Under the pieces are notes generated by a model, which was not told where the DNA came from, made no database searches, and was given only the letters and a program-made list of their open reading frames with translations. Made by a program: the position numbers and the translations under genes. From Lichenostomus cassidix (Eukaryota > Chordata > Aves > Passeriformes > Meliphagidae), in contig CM039182.1 in NCBI GenBank assembly GCA_008360975.2, positions 21,486,324 to 21,550,323 of the forward strand: a stretch of 64,000 nt of DNA. Direction: 5' to 3'. Positions 1 through 12,706 of the stretch are shown piece after piece (the stretch's first letter is position 1; each line of letters opens with the position of its first letter).

Positions 1-3000
1 AGTAATGATCTGAAAAAGAACTCATTTTTGTGACAGAATTTCAGTTTCTTTAATGCCTTATTCTTAGTTTAGGCTCATGCTGATTTATCAAAAAATGCAG
101 TCTATAAGGTGGGATGTTACTTTGTTCTTCCCATCAGCTCATCTCTGCTTACTCCTTCCTTTACTGTCACTCTCACTCTCTTACAGATGCAGTTTTTCAT
201 TCATGTCTCTAACTCCTGCACTTCCTCCAGTGACCTATTCCTTTCCTTGTGTTTTGACGTTCTCTTTATATTCTCTTACAATTTTTTCTCCCAAGCTCAC
301 AAATGCGAAAAAACACTAGACAAAGACTCCTGATCCTGCCCTGTTTCCTTCAAAATGCTGTTGAAAAGATAATTTTCTTTGCCTCTTCCTTGGTCTGTGT
401 ACCTCTGTCTGTCTCTTTCTACAAGTTTCTCTCTCCTTCAACAAACGCATGTTCGTTTTCTGTTGCTGTTCCGGGATCTTTCATAGCAGCCCCTGCTACC
501 TCCCTCCTTAGATGTACACTTTCTCCCATCCTGCCTGTCGTATTTTGTCAGAAGAATTCATCTACAAAGCTACCTCCTTCCTTTCTTCAGTTCTTCAATG
601 AAAGAATAAAGTTTTTCTTCTCCCCTTACAATTTGTTAATAGATGGGTTGGTCCTCTCTTGGTTCCTGCTGCTGTGCTGACCAGTGCTGATTGACTTCTC
701 ATTTCTGCTATCCCAGCAGCTTTTACTCCCGTCCTGTCTCTGGCTTTGTGCTGATGGTTTCTCTGCCCAGAGTGGTGCAGCAGAAAGATGCCTAAGGAAG
801 CTGCAACAGCCACTCTGGGTACCAGAAGAGGGACAGTGCTGCAGATGCTCAGCTGTTTTCCATCCTGCCAAGCTGACTCTCCTGGGAAGGAGGTTATAAG
901 TGTGCTGCCCTTGGCACGTGTGGCTAGGCCAGTGCTTGGGTTAGTCTGGACACACCCATCAGGGAAAGCATTGCCCTTGTGCTGTTAGGTCAAGGGTTTT
1001 TGGGGCATAACATTATATGTTATTATTTACTGATCACAGCATACCCCTAACTCAGGCATAAAACAAATTTGCATTCATAAAGCAAACAATAATTAGAAAT
1101 GCCTCTCAAGAGGGCAGAATATTTTTGCATCTAACTTGAAGTTCAAGTATTTTAATTGAAGATCTAATTATTTTAATTTTCTCAATATTTTCTCCTGTCA
1201 AGGGGATTTTTTAAAATCAAATTGAATGTTCTGAAGACATGTTGTTTGTAATAATTTGTCATTGTTGCTAGAGATTTAAACTGTGTGTTGTATATCTAAG
1301 GAGGTTAACCACTGCCCTTTTGATAGAAAATCAAGAATAAAATCCTTATTGGAAAACTCTGCCCCAAAGAGCTCATTACTTTTTACATTAATTCCAAGGA
1401 ACAGCAGCCTGTCAGTTCCCTTCCTGGAGAGGTCTTTGATTAAAGAAAGAAAAACCTTACTCTGTTAGTAGCTGAGATCATGAGCAAAGTGAAGTGGCTG
1501 TTTTGCCTCAGACCTCTTCCAGTCCAGTGTAACTAATGTTGATACTATATTTTGGTCTTACCCAAGTGAATACCAGTTATACCGTTGTTTCTCCACAGAT
1601 CAATGAGGTTTTTGTTGTTCTTTACTTGAAAAGTTTTGAAACAGCTGTGGCCCAAACTGGGCTAAAAGGGGATTCCACATACTTAATTCCTTGAAAAGTG
1701 AGCAAGTATGTGGATCTCAAGTGAATTACTCAAAGTAAATTTTAAAATACTTTTTTATTTGCAGAGAAAATCTTAATGTTAGCTGTATCCTTCACTTATG
1801 CTGTCTGCAAACATGGAAACAAGTAAAAAAGTCTACTTTATGTTTCATCACTCAATACAGAGGCTTGTAACTGCTGAGTATTTTTTTCTAACACTGGAGG
1901 TTTTAAAATATGCAAAAGGCTGTACCAGCATAAGTACCTAAGGGGCTAGAAGTTGATTTGGCTTATTTCTACACATAATTTCCAGTCTGGTAACTTTTAA
2001 GAGATAAAAAACCGGGACATGGATTTAAACAACGTGACCGAGTTTTTTGGTTGGAAATGGAGGATGTTTAGCAGAGATGAGAAGAAACATGACATTCCTC
2101 TTCATTTCAAACTGACAAGCATGTTAGCCTTGAGGCAGATCACCCAACAGTAACACCACCTTTGTAACCTCTTTGTTTTTTCCTAGGGTTTCTCATTGCT
2201 CATGTACACCATCATCTCATCTGAACTGTCTGTGAGACACGTACACAGTCCCACGTGGCTGTTTTCACTCCTCACTAATAACCTGATCAATCTTGTTGAC
2301 ATCTCAGGGTCTCTTCTGGATCCTGCAGTTTCACCTGACTTGTGCAGTGCTGAGACACCCAGGCTGGGGAATCTGCTCTCTCCACATCTCACGTGCTTCT
2401 CTCAGGTCCAAAATCATCCCCTGTAAAATCCAGTGCTGAAGAAGGACCTCCCACAGAATCAGAGGAAATGTCCAAAATAGAAAATCTAGGTCCCAAACCA
2501 CAGGTCCCTTTTTCCTCTCTCATTTTCCATTAAATGTTTTAGAGCTCTGTGCATCCATTTGCACTCATGTGCATACACACCTTCACTTGGCAGGGCTAAG
2601 CAGGTACTTTGCAGTGTTACTCTCTCTCCCTTTCTTTTGCCTTCCCAAAATTTGGCCTTCCTCTGCTGGTTTGGAAAAAACAGAGCAGATTTAGAAGAGA
2701 GTCAGGTTGCAGGTGCTCATGGTGGACAAGCTGATGAGCAAACCTTACTCCTTTTCCTGAGAAGAAAGAGACAGAAGATCAAATTACAGACCTGCTTCAA
2801 AATTTCCCCTTGAGTAGTGTGACAGTACTTCTTGGATGGAAGAAAGGAGCAGACAAATAACAAATGCAGTTTATGCTGAGACACACTGAGGGAGAACATC
2901 TTTTGTTGAGTACATGGTGCATTTTTCCTTGGGTGGATCATGCAACTGCCCTCCAGTATGCATTTCAAGTATTATTAGTTTAAATGCACTATTTTAAATG

Positions 3001-4743
3001 GTGCTTAGGAGCAGTTTTGTTAAATACTAATGCAACTTTAAAAAATAACTTATAAAACTCTTTGCATGTATAATGAAAGATAACTGTTTTGAAACTCCAA
3101 ATTTCTTGTAGTTTGCCAGTCTGTTTACACAAAAAACCAAAATATTTCTGCTGCACACTTGACATAGGAATAAGTATAATATTCTCTGCAAATTTTGAAA
3201 GACATCAAGACATCCAGGATTTGAAAGCAGAACAGTAGATCCTTGTCTTCTTTTTATAATATGGGATTGATAAAGCATATTTGTACTAACATGCAAATTA
3301 CATATTCAGCACACAGTATCCTTTACTAAAAGAAAGATATCCAATCTTTTGTTAAACTAGAATTCATTAATACTGCTTATAATTTCCTCATGACATTTTC
3401 TAGGCAAAGTGGCGAAATCAAGCTAAACCATTTTATTTGCTGAAATCAAATATGTGAGGACTAATATGTATCACTGTATGAAACACTTTTTTCTTTTATT
3501 CTGCACTGGTGTGATAACTTTTAGCTATTACTCCAGATAGCTCTGAAGAATCCTTTTGTGAGTCCTTTAGAGGCCAAAGAGAGAGATCATATTTTTAGTA
3601 GGAAAGTTTACTGCACCCTCTGCGCTGCTGTCTATGTTAGAACAATCCTATTAAAAAAAGAGAGAGACATGCACACAAAATTGCACAAAATAACTGATAA
3701 CAGAGCCATAATGTGCATCTTCAGCTGGACCTGCTTTTAGCATCCTACTCCTTTCCCAATTTTTTTTCTTTCAGCAAAAAGATTATTTTTAAGCAGTCTC
3801 TGTACCTCTAGAAGTGCATTAATTCTCTTCTATTTTCCCAAAAAAGGATTAGGAGTAAAAGATCTGATCTTCCTTTTAGGAAACCATGGCATCATCTTGA
3901 GAAGGTTTCTGTTTGATGTCAGTTTTACAAAAGTTTCTGTCCATAAAAAATAAACAAAGTACATGATTTATTTATATTTTCTGATTTTTTATTTTTATTT
4001 TTTTTACATTTATACCAGTCTATTTTTGGTTAAATGGGCAGAAAAACCTCCAGCCTAATTCTTTCAGTGATTTCTAAAATGTTCCCCATTAAGCTTGACA
4101 TTTGATGAATATTTCAGTGGATACATGCCTTTCTAGGATCTCCCCTAATAATTACATGAATTCTGTGTGCATGGTCCACATAGACACAGTGCTGAGGTAT
4201 TGATGGACCATGACTGTTACAGAAGAGTAACAAGGAAGAGAGAATAATGTTGATTAGACTTTGGGATGCTAGGGATGAAATACTGCCTATGTATTCAGAA
4301 GTAGTGTGTTCTGTGTCATTTCTAATATAAAAAAACCACTTGCAAGGTCCATTTCAACACACTTAACATGCAAACAAATAATGGAACATATGAATGCAAA
4401 CTTACATGAAACTAGTAGGGTTTTTTACTGTTTCTTAAACACATGTAAAATATATTAGATAGATATGTACAGTAAGCTGTTCTAATGCTTGATACGAGAG
4501 AAGGCTGGATTTACTTTTGAAAATAATTGTTTCTTGGAGGAACTGCACCATGAATAGATTTAGTTGAGAATTGATAGCAACATTCCAGAATGTAGATAAC
4601 TGAAATACCATTAATTTTCCACTAATTGGCAAAAACAGATAGCTATCTTTCCACTTAATATTTATTATAACATGATTTCTTTGGAGAAATGAGATGAAAT
4701 ATTTCATTGAAGTGCAGCTCTTATTAAGCATCAGCATGCTTGC
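1..4743. other. Gene-free AT-rich unique DNA
   Basis: I see no exon, RNA gene or recognisable repeat here. From about 120 to 600 the plus strand is strongly pyrimidine-biased, which gives several short serine-, leucine- and phenylalanine-rich frames (the longest is 125 codons, 303-680). They overlap in different frames, and their composition simply follows the base bias. An AATAAA at 605-610 is the only transcript-end-like signal and has nothing coding upstream. A slightly GC-richer part at 640-960 could be an old, unrecognised repeat or a noncoding exon. I cannot tell which. Confidence 0.6.
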
Positions 4744-4945
4744 AGAATAATAGAATCATTTGCAGTAGAAGAGATGCCTCTTGGGTCATCTCAGTCCATC
4801 AGCCTGAATCATTGGTGGATGGATTTAATAATTCTCAAAATAGATTTGAATATCTTCTGTGATGGAAATGCTGTAACCTTCTCTGTCAGGTTGTTTCATT
4901 ATGTAACTGTTCCTCTGGCTATAAATTTTCCCAGATGCATTTAAA
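4744..4945 (-). mobile_element. Old CR1 LINE 3'-end fragment
   Basis: On the minus strand this reads as the 3' end of a diverged CR1 non-LTR retrotransposon. At 4744-4800 it has the characteristic order of an 'agaat.atagaatcat' terminus followed by a 'gaagagatgcctcttgggtcatct.agtccatc' type segment. Toward 4945 it keeps segments resembling the CR1 'ggatggaaatgctgtaacc' and 'ctgttcctctggctataaa' stretches. CR1 is the dominant avian LINE and is usually 5'-truncated, which fits a 200-bp tail. Divergence is high, so this is an ancient copy. The upstream limit is uncertain and the call rests on remembered CR1 consensus features. Confidence 0.5.
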
Positions 4946-6232
4946 TCAAGTTATTAGCATTTATTGATCAACTTAATTGACTAATGACAGTGATTGATCC
5001 TTACTCTCTTTATAGTGTTCTGTTAAGTGTTTGTACAATCTTTGTTTCTCTTCAACTTCTCCTTAGTTTTGCATGATCATTTCTTTAAGTCTGTTTCACA
5101 TACCTGATTATCCATATTTTCTTATATTCATTTGTATACCCTTCTAATTCCACATTTTTTGGTGGGCTTTTTAAACTAAAATAAACTTGAAGAACTCCAG
5201 TGTAGTCTGTAATAATAGGGAATTCAATAAAATATCATTTAGTCTGGATATATATATAGCTTATATTTAATAAAAAAAGTCAGTGCAGATGATTGGAGAC
5301 ACTCCTGGGAATCATCAAACAAGACAATTCTGTAGTCCTTATATGGGACAGGCAATTACATTCATAAATTTATCAAGAACCATCTTAAACTGATGTATAT
5401 TTTTTGCACTTTTTCCTCCTACTGAAAAACTGCTTCATCTTTTTTGAAACAGAAAAGCTTTTAAAATATCCTCTTCTTCCTACTTTTTATTTTTTTGTTC
5501 TCCTGCCAGCATTACCCCATATTTTAAACACCTTTTTCCTTCCTGCTGTTCCCATCCATCTATCCATCCATCCATCCATCCCTTCCAAATCGCCTCCTGT
5601 TTGTCTCCCACGTACACATACGGGAAAAAGAAACCACCATGCCCTGGTTTTAAATGCCACTTTGCTGAGGCCTTTCAGCCTTTCATTGCAGACTGGTCTG
5701 CCAAATCACCTGGTCATCCTAGCAGCCCTCCTTTGTGTGTATTGCAAAGAATTCAATTTCCCTTGAGTAGATGAAATGAAGGCTGAGCTCCACATTCCTG
5801 ATGAGACTGGGCTGGTTCTTGTGCAATGGCAGTAATAAGTCTCTCTCCCCGTAGAAAGGCCTCACTGAATGCTTCTTGGGATCACTGTTTTCATTTCACA
5901 GCCCCTCTGTAGTGAGGGCTCACTGTAACCCTGGCTCTGCTTGGTGCAGGTCTTTCACCTCCTCTGTTATTGCTGTAGAATAAGCTTCTCCTTTATTTCA
6001 GAAATTCTTGCTATTGGGTCATGGTGCATGGCCTTCTTCTGTGTGCTGTTGAATTTCACCTCAGTCCATATATTTCTCCTCGTCCGCATATTTGAGTCCC
6101 GAAGATGTGTTCATCTTTCAGGCACAAGGATGGCAGGTGACTGAAACCTGGTATCTGATGCAAAACAGCTGAGTAATTTTGAGTTTTCTTGTCTTCTTGT
6201 GGGAATGTGTTCTATAGCAACAGCTGTGTGAG
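4946..6232. other. Gene-free AT-rich unique DNA
   Basis: No gene is visible. A 120-codon plus-strand frame at 5404-5766 runs through the CATC microsatellite (5552-5582), has no recognisable domain and is probably chance. A TATATATA stretch lies near 5250. The segment ends where the LTR-like repeat begins at 6233. Confidence 0.6.
5552..5582. repeat. CATC tetranucleotide microsatellite
   Basis: Short (CATC)n tract with one CTAT interruption, seven to eight units long. It is a simple sequence repeat likely to vary in length between individuals. No function is implied. Confidence 0.9.
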
Positions 6233-7218
6233 TGCCGTGGGTTGGCCTTGGCTGGCTGTCAGGTGCCCCCCAAGCTGCCCTCTCTCCCTCCTCAGCAAGA
6301 CAGGAGGGAAAAAATAAGATGAGAAAGCTTGTTGGTTGAGATAAAGACAGGGGGATTGCTCACCAATTATCATCATGGGCAAAACAGACTCAGCTTGGGG
6401 AAGATTAGTTTAATTGATTGCCAGTTAAAAACAGAGATAGTGAGAAATGAACAAAACTGAAACCACCTTCTCCTCACTCCCTTTCTTCCCAGGCTCAATT
6501 TCACTCTCAACTCCTCCATCTCCTTCCTCCCTGCTGAGCATTGCAGGAGGATGGGAATGGGAGGAATGGTCAGTTCATATCACCATATCTGCCACTCCTT
6601 CCTTCTCACTCTCTTCCCCATTCCATCATGAGGTCCCATCCATGCTGTACAATCCTTCATGAACTTCTGCAACATGGCTTCTTCTCAGAGACTGCAGGTC
6701 TTCAAGAGCTGCTCTCGAAGTCCCTCATGGGCTACATGTCTTGACAGAAGTACTGATCCCGTGTGGGCTCCTCTCCAGAGGTCACAGCTCCTGCCAAGAG
6801 CCTGTCCCAGTGTGGGCTCTCCACAGGCTGCAGCTTTCTTCAGGGCACTTCAATCTGCATCCCCGTGGACCTCTGTGGGCTGTGGGGAGGATATCCTGCA
6901 TCCTGTGATCTGCCCCTTGGGCTGTAGAGGAATATCTGTTTCAATGCCTGCAGAACCTCCTCCCCCTTTTTTTCAGTGGCCTTGGTGTCTGCAGAGATCT
7001 TTTTCTTTTCCCTATCTCCCACAGATGCCGTGCAGTGTATTTCACCCTTCATTAAGTATGTTATTGACAAGGGGCCACCAGTGTCACTGATGGGCTTTGC
7101 TTTGGGCAGCAGTGAGTTTATTTTGGAGACTGCTGGAACTGGCTCTATTCAATATAGGAGCAGCTCCTGGTGACTTCTCACAAAGGCTTTGAAAACCTGA
7201 CCATGTGCACAAAACACA
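6233..7218 (-). mobile_element. Solo LTR of an avian ERV family, copy 1
   Basis: This interval belongs to a dispersed repeat that is also seen at 63710-64000. Both start TG, share 'ccttggctggctg', 'atcatgggcaaaac' and 'ggaagattagttta' blocks in the same order, and continue with C-rich 'caggctca.tttcactc' segments. The body (6640-6960) has several 'ggtc/ggct...cca' GC-rich repeats, and the far end reads toward ACA at 7216-7218. Together these match my recollection of a very common songbird ERV LTR with TG...CA ends. The presumed sense is minus, because the family's poly(A) signal lies near the plus-strand start; in this copy it is decayed (AATCAA). No exact target duplication is visible and no internal retroviral sequence adjoins, so it is an old solo LTR. 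Several short ORFs inside it are not genes. The exact family name is unknown to me. Confidence 0.72.
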
Positions 7219-7874
7219 GTTGGGAATGCTCCTGTCTCTTGCAGTGGATCTGTCAGAGGCTTCGCGTGGAGGTGCCCTAAGCAAGCAGCCTTTTTTCCTC
7301 CTACAGTTCCCATGATTTGGGTACAAGCTGGCTTCAGCAATTTGCACAACATGAGCTCAGTCCCAGCCTAACGCATGTAGGCCAGAGCAGCTCTGCTGAG
7401 AAGCCTGAACACCCTTTGTTGGATTTTCTGGGCTCTGAGAGTTTATTACAATCAAGCACAAATACCCTTGTAAGGGGAATCAGCACTTCTGCGCTGATTG
7501 TGGTTTATGCTCAGAGGCACAAAGATGTGAAAACTTGTGTGTCATGTAGCCCTTGTTGCTTTCTGGGGGAGAGAGTGAGAAATAAGTGGTTTTAGTGCTA
7601 CATTTGCAGTCATCTTTTAAAGGACAGCTGATGCACATAATGTTTCACGTACCCTTTTGGAAATGCTGAGTGCCTGTCCTCTTCTCCTGGGTTTTGTTCT
7701 GATCCTGGTGGGGTGCCCTGTGTGGGAGAAGGCCATGGACTGCTCTGAGCCTGTTGCAGGTGCTTTCAGATGCCTTCAAAAAGGTGGCAAAACCCACCAA
7801 AATGGGAGGCAGGCAGGAAGTCTGTGGCAGCTCTGTGTGGGTATGCTTAGGAAAGGGTGTTTGTCACTTGGGCA
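7219..7874. other. Unique DNA between the LTR and the minisatellite
   Basis: I see no gene or known repeat. A 91-codon plus frame at 7657-7932 begins with a hydrophobic run that resembles a signal peptide. It then passes straight into the purine-rich minisatellite and shows no domain, so I do not call it a gene. Confidence 0.5.
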
Positions 7875-8070
7875 GGAGACACCAGAAGACATCTGTGAAG
7901 AGGCACAACAGAAGATGCAAAAGGACACGTGAGGGCACGTGGGAGAAGGCATAAGAAGGAGATGTGAGAGGAGACACAGGAGGATACACAAAACAGGGAC
8001 ATGCGAGGAGGACTGTGAGGAGACACTTTTGGAGAGACAAAGCAAAGAGAAAAAGAAAGGGACATGTTGG
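7875..8070. repeat. Degenerate 24-25 nt purine-rich minisatellite
   Basis: The plus strand is almost all A and G with a recurring 'gaggaGACAC' or 'aGGGACATg' core. Aligning on the terminal 'agg' or 'tgg' of each unit gives about six to seven units of 22-28 nt (mostly 24-25), each differing at many positions. On the minus strand the same periodicity produces three overlapping Ser/Pro/Leu/Cys-rich frames of 70-89 codons. Their mutual similarity is a consequence of the repeat, not evidence of coding. Confidence 0.55.
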
Positions 8071-10594
8071 GGTCATGGCTGCAGAGCATTCATGTCAGGA
8101 GGAGAAGACAGAATCTGTGAGCAGCCCATGCTGGGACAGGGACACCTCTGAGAGACTGTGATCCATGGGTCAGCCACACTGGAGCTGAGAGCAGTACCCA
8201 GTGAGGAGGGGAGGAAAAGGGCGAGGAACTGGGACTGGTTTAAGAAACTATTGTGCCTGTGGTGCTCATTACCCCATCAGTGAGATTGGGAAGGACAGAG
8301 ATAAATTCAGTGAAAATAAGACCAGCAGAGACAAGGAAAGGGAAGGGGTGGTATTGGACTGTGGCTGAATGTGCAAAAAGGAATGAAAGGTGATTGCCTT
8401 TGTGTTTTGTTTAATTGTCTATGTCTCTTTATGTTAATTCCTGCATCAGTAAGGAGCAGATTATGTTAATTTACAATAAATTATCCAAAAATCCCTGGAT
8501 TGAGACTGTTTTGTCTGCAATAGCAGGTCAGATTTTCAAGGTTGGCCAAAGGGTGTAATGGGCAATGAGTATCCTGTCAAATAAAAGGACAGCCCTATTC
8601 TGAATTTTCTCTGTGGGACTATCCCCTTGCAGTTCTTTTCCTCTTCAGTTCAGAAGAACAGGAGGCTCATGAGTATGTAATATAGGAATTACTTTTATTC
8701 CTTTTTTATTTAATTTTCCATTTTCACTGATAGTGCTGTGCTTAGCTTAATTGAATGTTTTCTAGAAGCAGCTCTTTGCTGAAAGAGCCTTCAGGTAGAA
8801 CAGCCACATGTTGCTCCTACAATGGCTACACAAGGTCCTCTATTGTGTCTCCAGAGGAAAGGAGGGCTTGGGGGCATATGACTCACCACAAAGAAATAGA
8901 GGATACCTTGGAGCACTGTGCAGCTGCAGTGCTGCCAACAGTGTTCAGGTAAGTCCAGAGCTCCTTTGCACACAGAAACATGGTGAGGAGGATTTCTTCT
9001 GCTCCTCTCCAGCTACACATGAACTCTCCCTGAGGCAGCTGCTCATAGCCCTACTTCTCCAAGTTTGCTTTTCACTGTGTAGAGTTTAGCAGAACCAGAT
9101 GTGACACCAGTCTCTTTTGTGCTATTCCCTAATTGACAGGAAAGTATTTTGAGTGATGAAAGTCTGTTTGGACCTCTGGAAGATCACTGCTCTTTATTTC
9201 AGAATAAAGCCTTCCCAAATTACTGGTGAAACCACACAGAGGTGTTTAAAACACTTTTTGGCTCTAAATTTTTTTTATATAAAATACTCACATTAGTAGG
9301 TGAACTACATAGGGTGTACTTTAAATTACTTGTTAAGTTCCCAAAAGTGGTTGTGAGTGAGAGCTATTGTATCAGCAGATAAAACTCAGATAAAATAGCA
9401 AGACTCCTCTATTCTTTCCTTTAAAAAGGGAATATCTCAGTGCTCATTCTTCTGTAAAGAAAAAACATTCTCCTGTGGCTAGGAGATGGTTTGGTAGAGG
9501 ATCACATTAGCAGAACCATCCTGACCAGCTGTGCTGGGGCTTAACAAAAGACAACTCCTTTACAGAATAGCTGTGTTGCATTTTTGGCACTCAGCTCTGG
9601 TTTGGGAGGGCCTCTTTAAAATAATGCTCAGGCTGGCCTTTGTCTCCTGCATCATAAAGCTGTAAGCTTTATTTCTTCCCAGTGGTCAAATACCTTGGGG
9701 ATCAAATGTCCTGCTCTCACTCTAAACATGTCCTTATAGCACTGAACCTATTACAGAGTGGACAACCAACTGAAAACCATTGTGATTATTACCACAAATT
9801 CTCACCATGAAAATTTAGTCTCTATTGAAAATATCAGTTTTTACTTTCTTAGAAATGTTCTTGTGTTAATACGCTATGTCAAGTAAAATATCCCAAATGT
9901 CATATTTTATATAAGCTCTCTAAATAAATGGAGGAATCAGTTGAGAAATGGTTTACAGCCTAGTTTTTGAGTTTAATACCATATTCTCTTACTCTGTCAT
10001 TCCAAGTGTTGCAGCCTTCTTCTGAATACATGAAAGCTCAAATAGTTTATGCAACTGGAGATGTCACTGGGTCTCAGCCTCACTGCTGCACTCAGCCAGC
10101 AGCACTTCTCATGAAATTCTCATACAAGTGAGATACCCAAATTACTCTCCAAGCAATTGAGTTCATGTGAAATTCACAATTTATGTGTGCTGTGGGAAGG
10201 GGGATGTGATTGTTGGTTTATGTTAGTTATAAACAATTTCTGAGTCCTTGTAAATGAAATGTATTTGAGGAATCAATTTTATTATGACTGAGAAAAACCC
10301 TATCCTCATTATCTGTCTGTGAATCATTGTAGAAAAGTAGCCTGGCAAAACTGGCTGAATGAACTTATCCAATTAACCCCAGAATATTTTATTCCTTCGT
10401 TGTACTCTGCTATTGCATCTGACAGTTTTGCTGCTCCTCTGATCTAATTACGAATTTTTGGCAAGCATCAGAGTGTTATAAATTTTGAAAATGTGAACCA
10501 AACCTGGCTCACAGCACTTACTTCAAATGAAGAGGAGAGCTGAACTTTCATTTACTTCTTGAACTGACAGATGAGTTTGCATGAGACATGTTTA
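8071..10594. other. Gene-free unique DNA
   Basis: No supported gene or repeat. Short frames at 8755-9089 overlap on both strands and are chance. The part around 10330-10480 has the compact, AT-rich, low-repeat look of conserved noncoding DNA (for example TCCAATTAACC and CTAATTACGAA), but I cannot test conservation. Confidence 0.55.
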
Positions 10595-10690
10595 CTTCTG
10601 TTTTGCTTGTATATAAATATATACTTATCTATGTATTTATATACACACATATAGATTCATATTTGTGTATTTATGTACACACATCACATT
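10595..10690. repeat. TA/CA-rich low-complexity patch with an imperfect duplication
   Basis: Alternating TATA, TGTA and ACACAC segments. A roughly 45-nt piece centred on 'tatttatatacacaca' recurs as 'tatttatgtacacaca', so the patch looks like a diverged tandem pair. It gives a Tyr/Ile-rich 60-codon frame that is not a gene. Confidence 0.55.
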
Positions 10691-12706
10691 ACGTGATCAT
10701 ATTAGAAATGCTTGTTTCTTTCTCAGAGTTTCTTTTCTCTGTTTTTATTAATGACAAAAACATTTTATGATGTGAATAAACACAACTGGCTAATCTGGCT
10801 TTCAAATTCAATGTCAAAACACAACATTTCAGTCTTCCACTTGGCAAACTAGGGGTTTATGACTGGGCTGTGTGAAGCTAACCAATGTTTCTGGGTCAGA
10901 GGACAGCAGGCAGGAGAATTGCAGTGTTCATGCCTTTGCTGAGAAAATCAGGTAGGAAAGAAAGTTTTAACCTGTTCTGGGCTGTGTGTCTACTCTTACA
11001 TGGTGTTTGTAAGTTCAGTGGCATCAGAGATCTAGGAGTTTTCTTATGAGCTTCAAATCTCCTCTATGCTTTCTGGAAAGAAATCTTAAATCTGCATGCT
11101 AGATTGTGCCCCAATTGCTGGCAGTTCCTTTGGCTGCCCCTTCTACAGCCCCATTCCTCACTTGGCTCCTATAGCTTGTTCCATAAGAATTGGAAGAGTG
11201 AGGTATTGCTGAAAATGCCTTTTCAGGAGGTAGACCCCTGCCCACCCCCAGCTGCAAACCCCTGCTGGCTCCAGGTTTCTGGCAGGTGAAGCTCAGGAGT
11301 GCAGGTCCAACCCAGCACTGTGGGTGGCTCTCCCTGGTGCCTCTTGGCCCCATGTAATGCCCCCACCTGCTGGACCCCACCCTGACTTTGCAGTGCTTGG
11401 ATGGCATTGGGCAGATGAGCCCGAGGAGCCCCTGGCTTCATGGGTCTGACAGCTCCCTGGGGACTTTGGGCAGGTGAGCCAGAAGCTCTGCACAGCTGTG
11501 ATAGAGATATACAGTCAGGTCTTCACCATGCTGGCTGGCCCCAGCTGCAGCTGGAGACTAGCTGGCACCCAGCAGGACTTTGATGAGTGGATTTGGCTTT
11601 GGCAGAAAACCAGGCTCCTTATCTTCCCTTTATTCTCAAATTCACTTGAGCCAGAAAACATTTTTATGTGATATAGCACCAATGCATTGTTAGTTTATCA
11701 AACACTAACGTTATTCTCCTGTTACTATTTAACAGTCACTGTGTTGTAGAAATACATTAGTAAGGTACTCAGTAAAGCTGTTTGTAATGTCTATTGTGCA
11801 ATAATGACTTGAAGTATGTTTAGGTTACCTCTCCTCTGGTTTTAGATAATTGGAGTTGCTCTACTCTCATGTTTGGCTGTAAAAATCAATGGCTATAAAA
11901 GATTTAACTACAAGTTACAGCTATGTGAAAAACAGCCCCCTGTCGTTTTCCTGGATCCCAGTCCCTAAGATAGCACAGAAGAATGCCTGGTCTGCTGTGC
12001 AATACCTAGGAAAGTATTTAGCAGCTGAGCTGTGGAGTTGGGCAGTCCCCAGCATTATCCCAGAGCCTCTGCAAGTTGTTTTACAGCCATCTTTCAATAA
12101 GTGAAAGCCTTTGATCTCTGTAGCTAGTACATTTAATAAGCTACCACTTCTCCATGAAAATACATCCATTATTTTAACACAAAGAGGAGACTTCCCCAAG
12201 AGACTCAGTGTCTGTTTCAGTGGAAAACATTAATTTGTCAATCCCTCTAGAGCAATAAAGAAGCTGGTATAAAGTCACATTTACTGCCACAGAGAAGAGG
12301 ATATATATTTTTGTTGAGTAATGGCACAGAGATCTGTTTCTGATGGTGTTAATGGGAATAGATTGTGTTAATGTACAGTAAAGTACAATAATTTTTACAT
12401 TGTCAGCAGTGTGGAGGAGATCTTCCATGAATTTTCAGTGATACAACCTTCCAATTAGGGGTGACCTCAGAGGAAAGCTCCAGAAGTTCACCACCAAGAA
12501 AGACAAACACTGTTAATTGACATATTCAAAAGCACTTAGTATTGTTTAACACTAGTCTCTTATGAGTCTTATTGGTTTTTTACCAGTGATTTCAGTAGAA
12601 AAAGGTTACGGCCAACAGAAAATGTTAAAAGAATACAATTACAAGCTATTTTTCTGAAATATAGTATTTTTAAACAAGAAATAGGGATGACTTCAAGCCT
12701 TCAAGT
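10691..12706. other. Unique DNA with a GC-rich patch at 11221-11480
   Basis: Mostly AT-rich unique sequence. At 11221-11480 the composition switches to GC-rich but CpG-poor (many CCCC, CTGG and CAGGTG words), with overlapping frames of 60-102 codons on both strands. It may be an old methylation-decayed repeat or a noncoding exon. No family is recognised. Confidence 0.5.

Noticed and set aside
303..680. 125-codon plus-strand ORF
   Set aside because: Lies in a pyrimidine-biased tract, is rich in Ser/Phe/Leu from base bias, has no domain and overlaps other frames.
2441..2470. Possible CR1 tail from 'cacagaatcagagg'
   Set aside because: The motif stands alone, without the other ordered CR1 segments.
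6233..7218. Exact target site duplication for the solo LTR
   Set aside because: Flanking bases gtgag and gttgg do not match well enough to claim one.
7657..7932. 91-codon ORF with signal-peptide-like start
   Set aside because: Only the first 20 residues look protein-like. It runs into a degenerate minisatellite and has no homology that I recognise.
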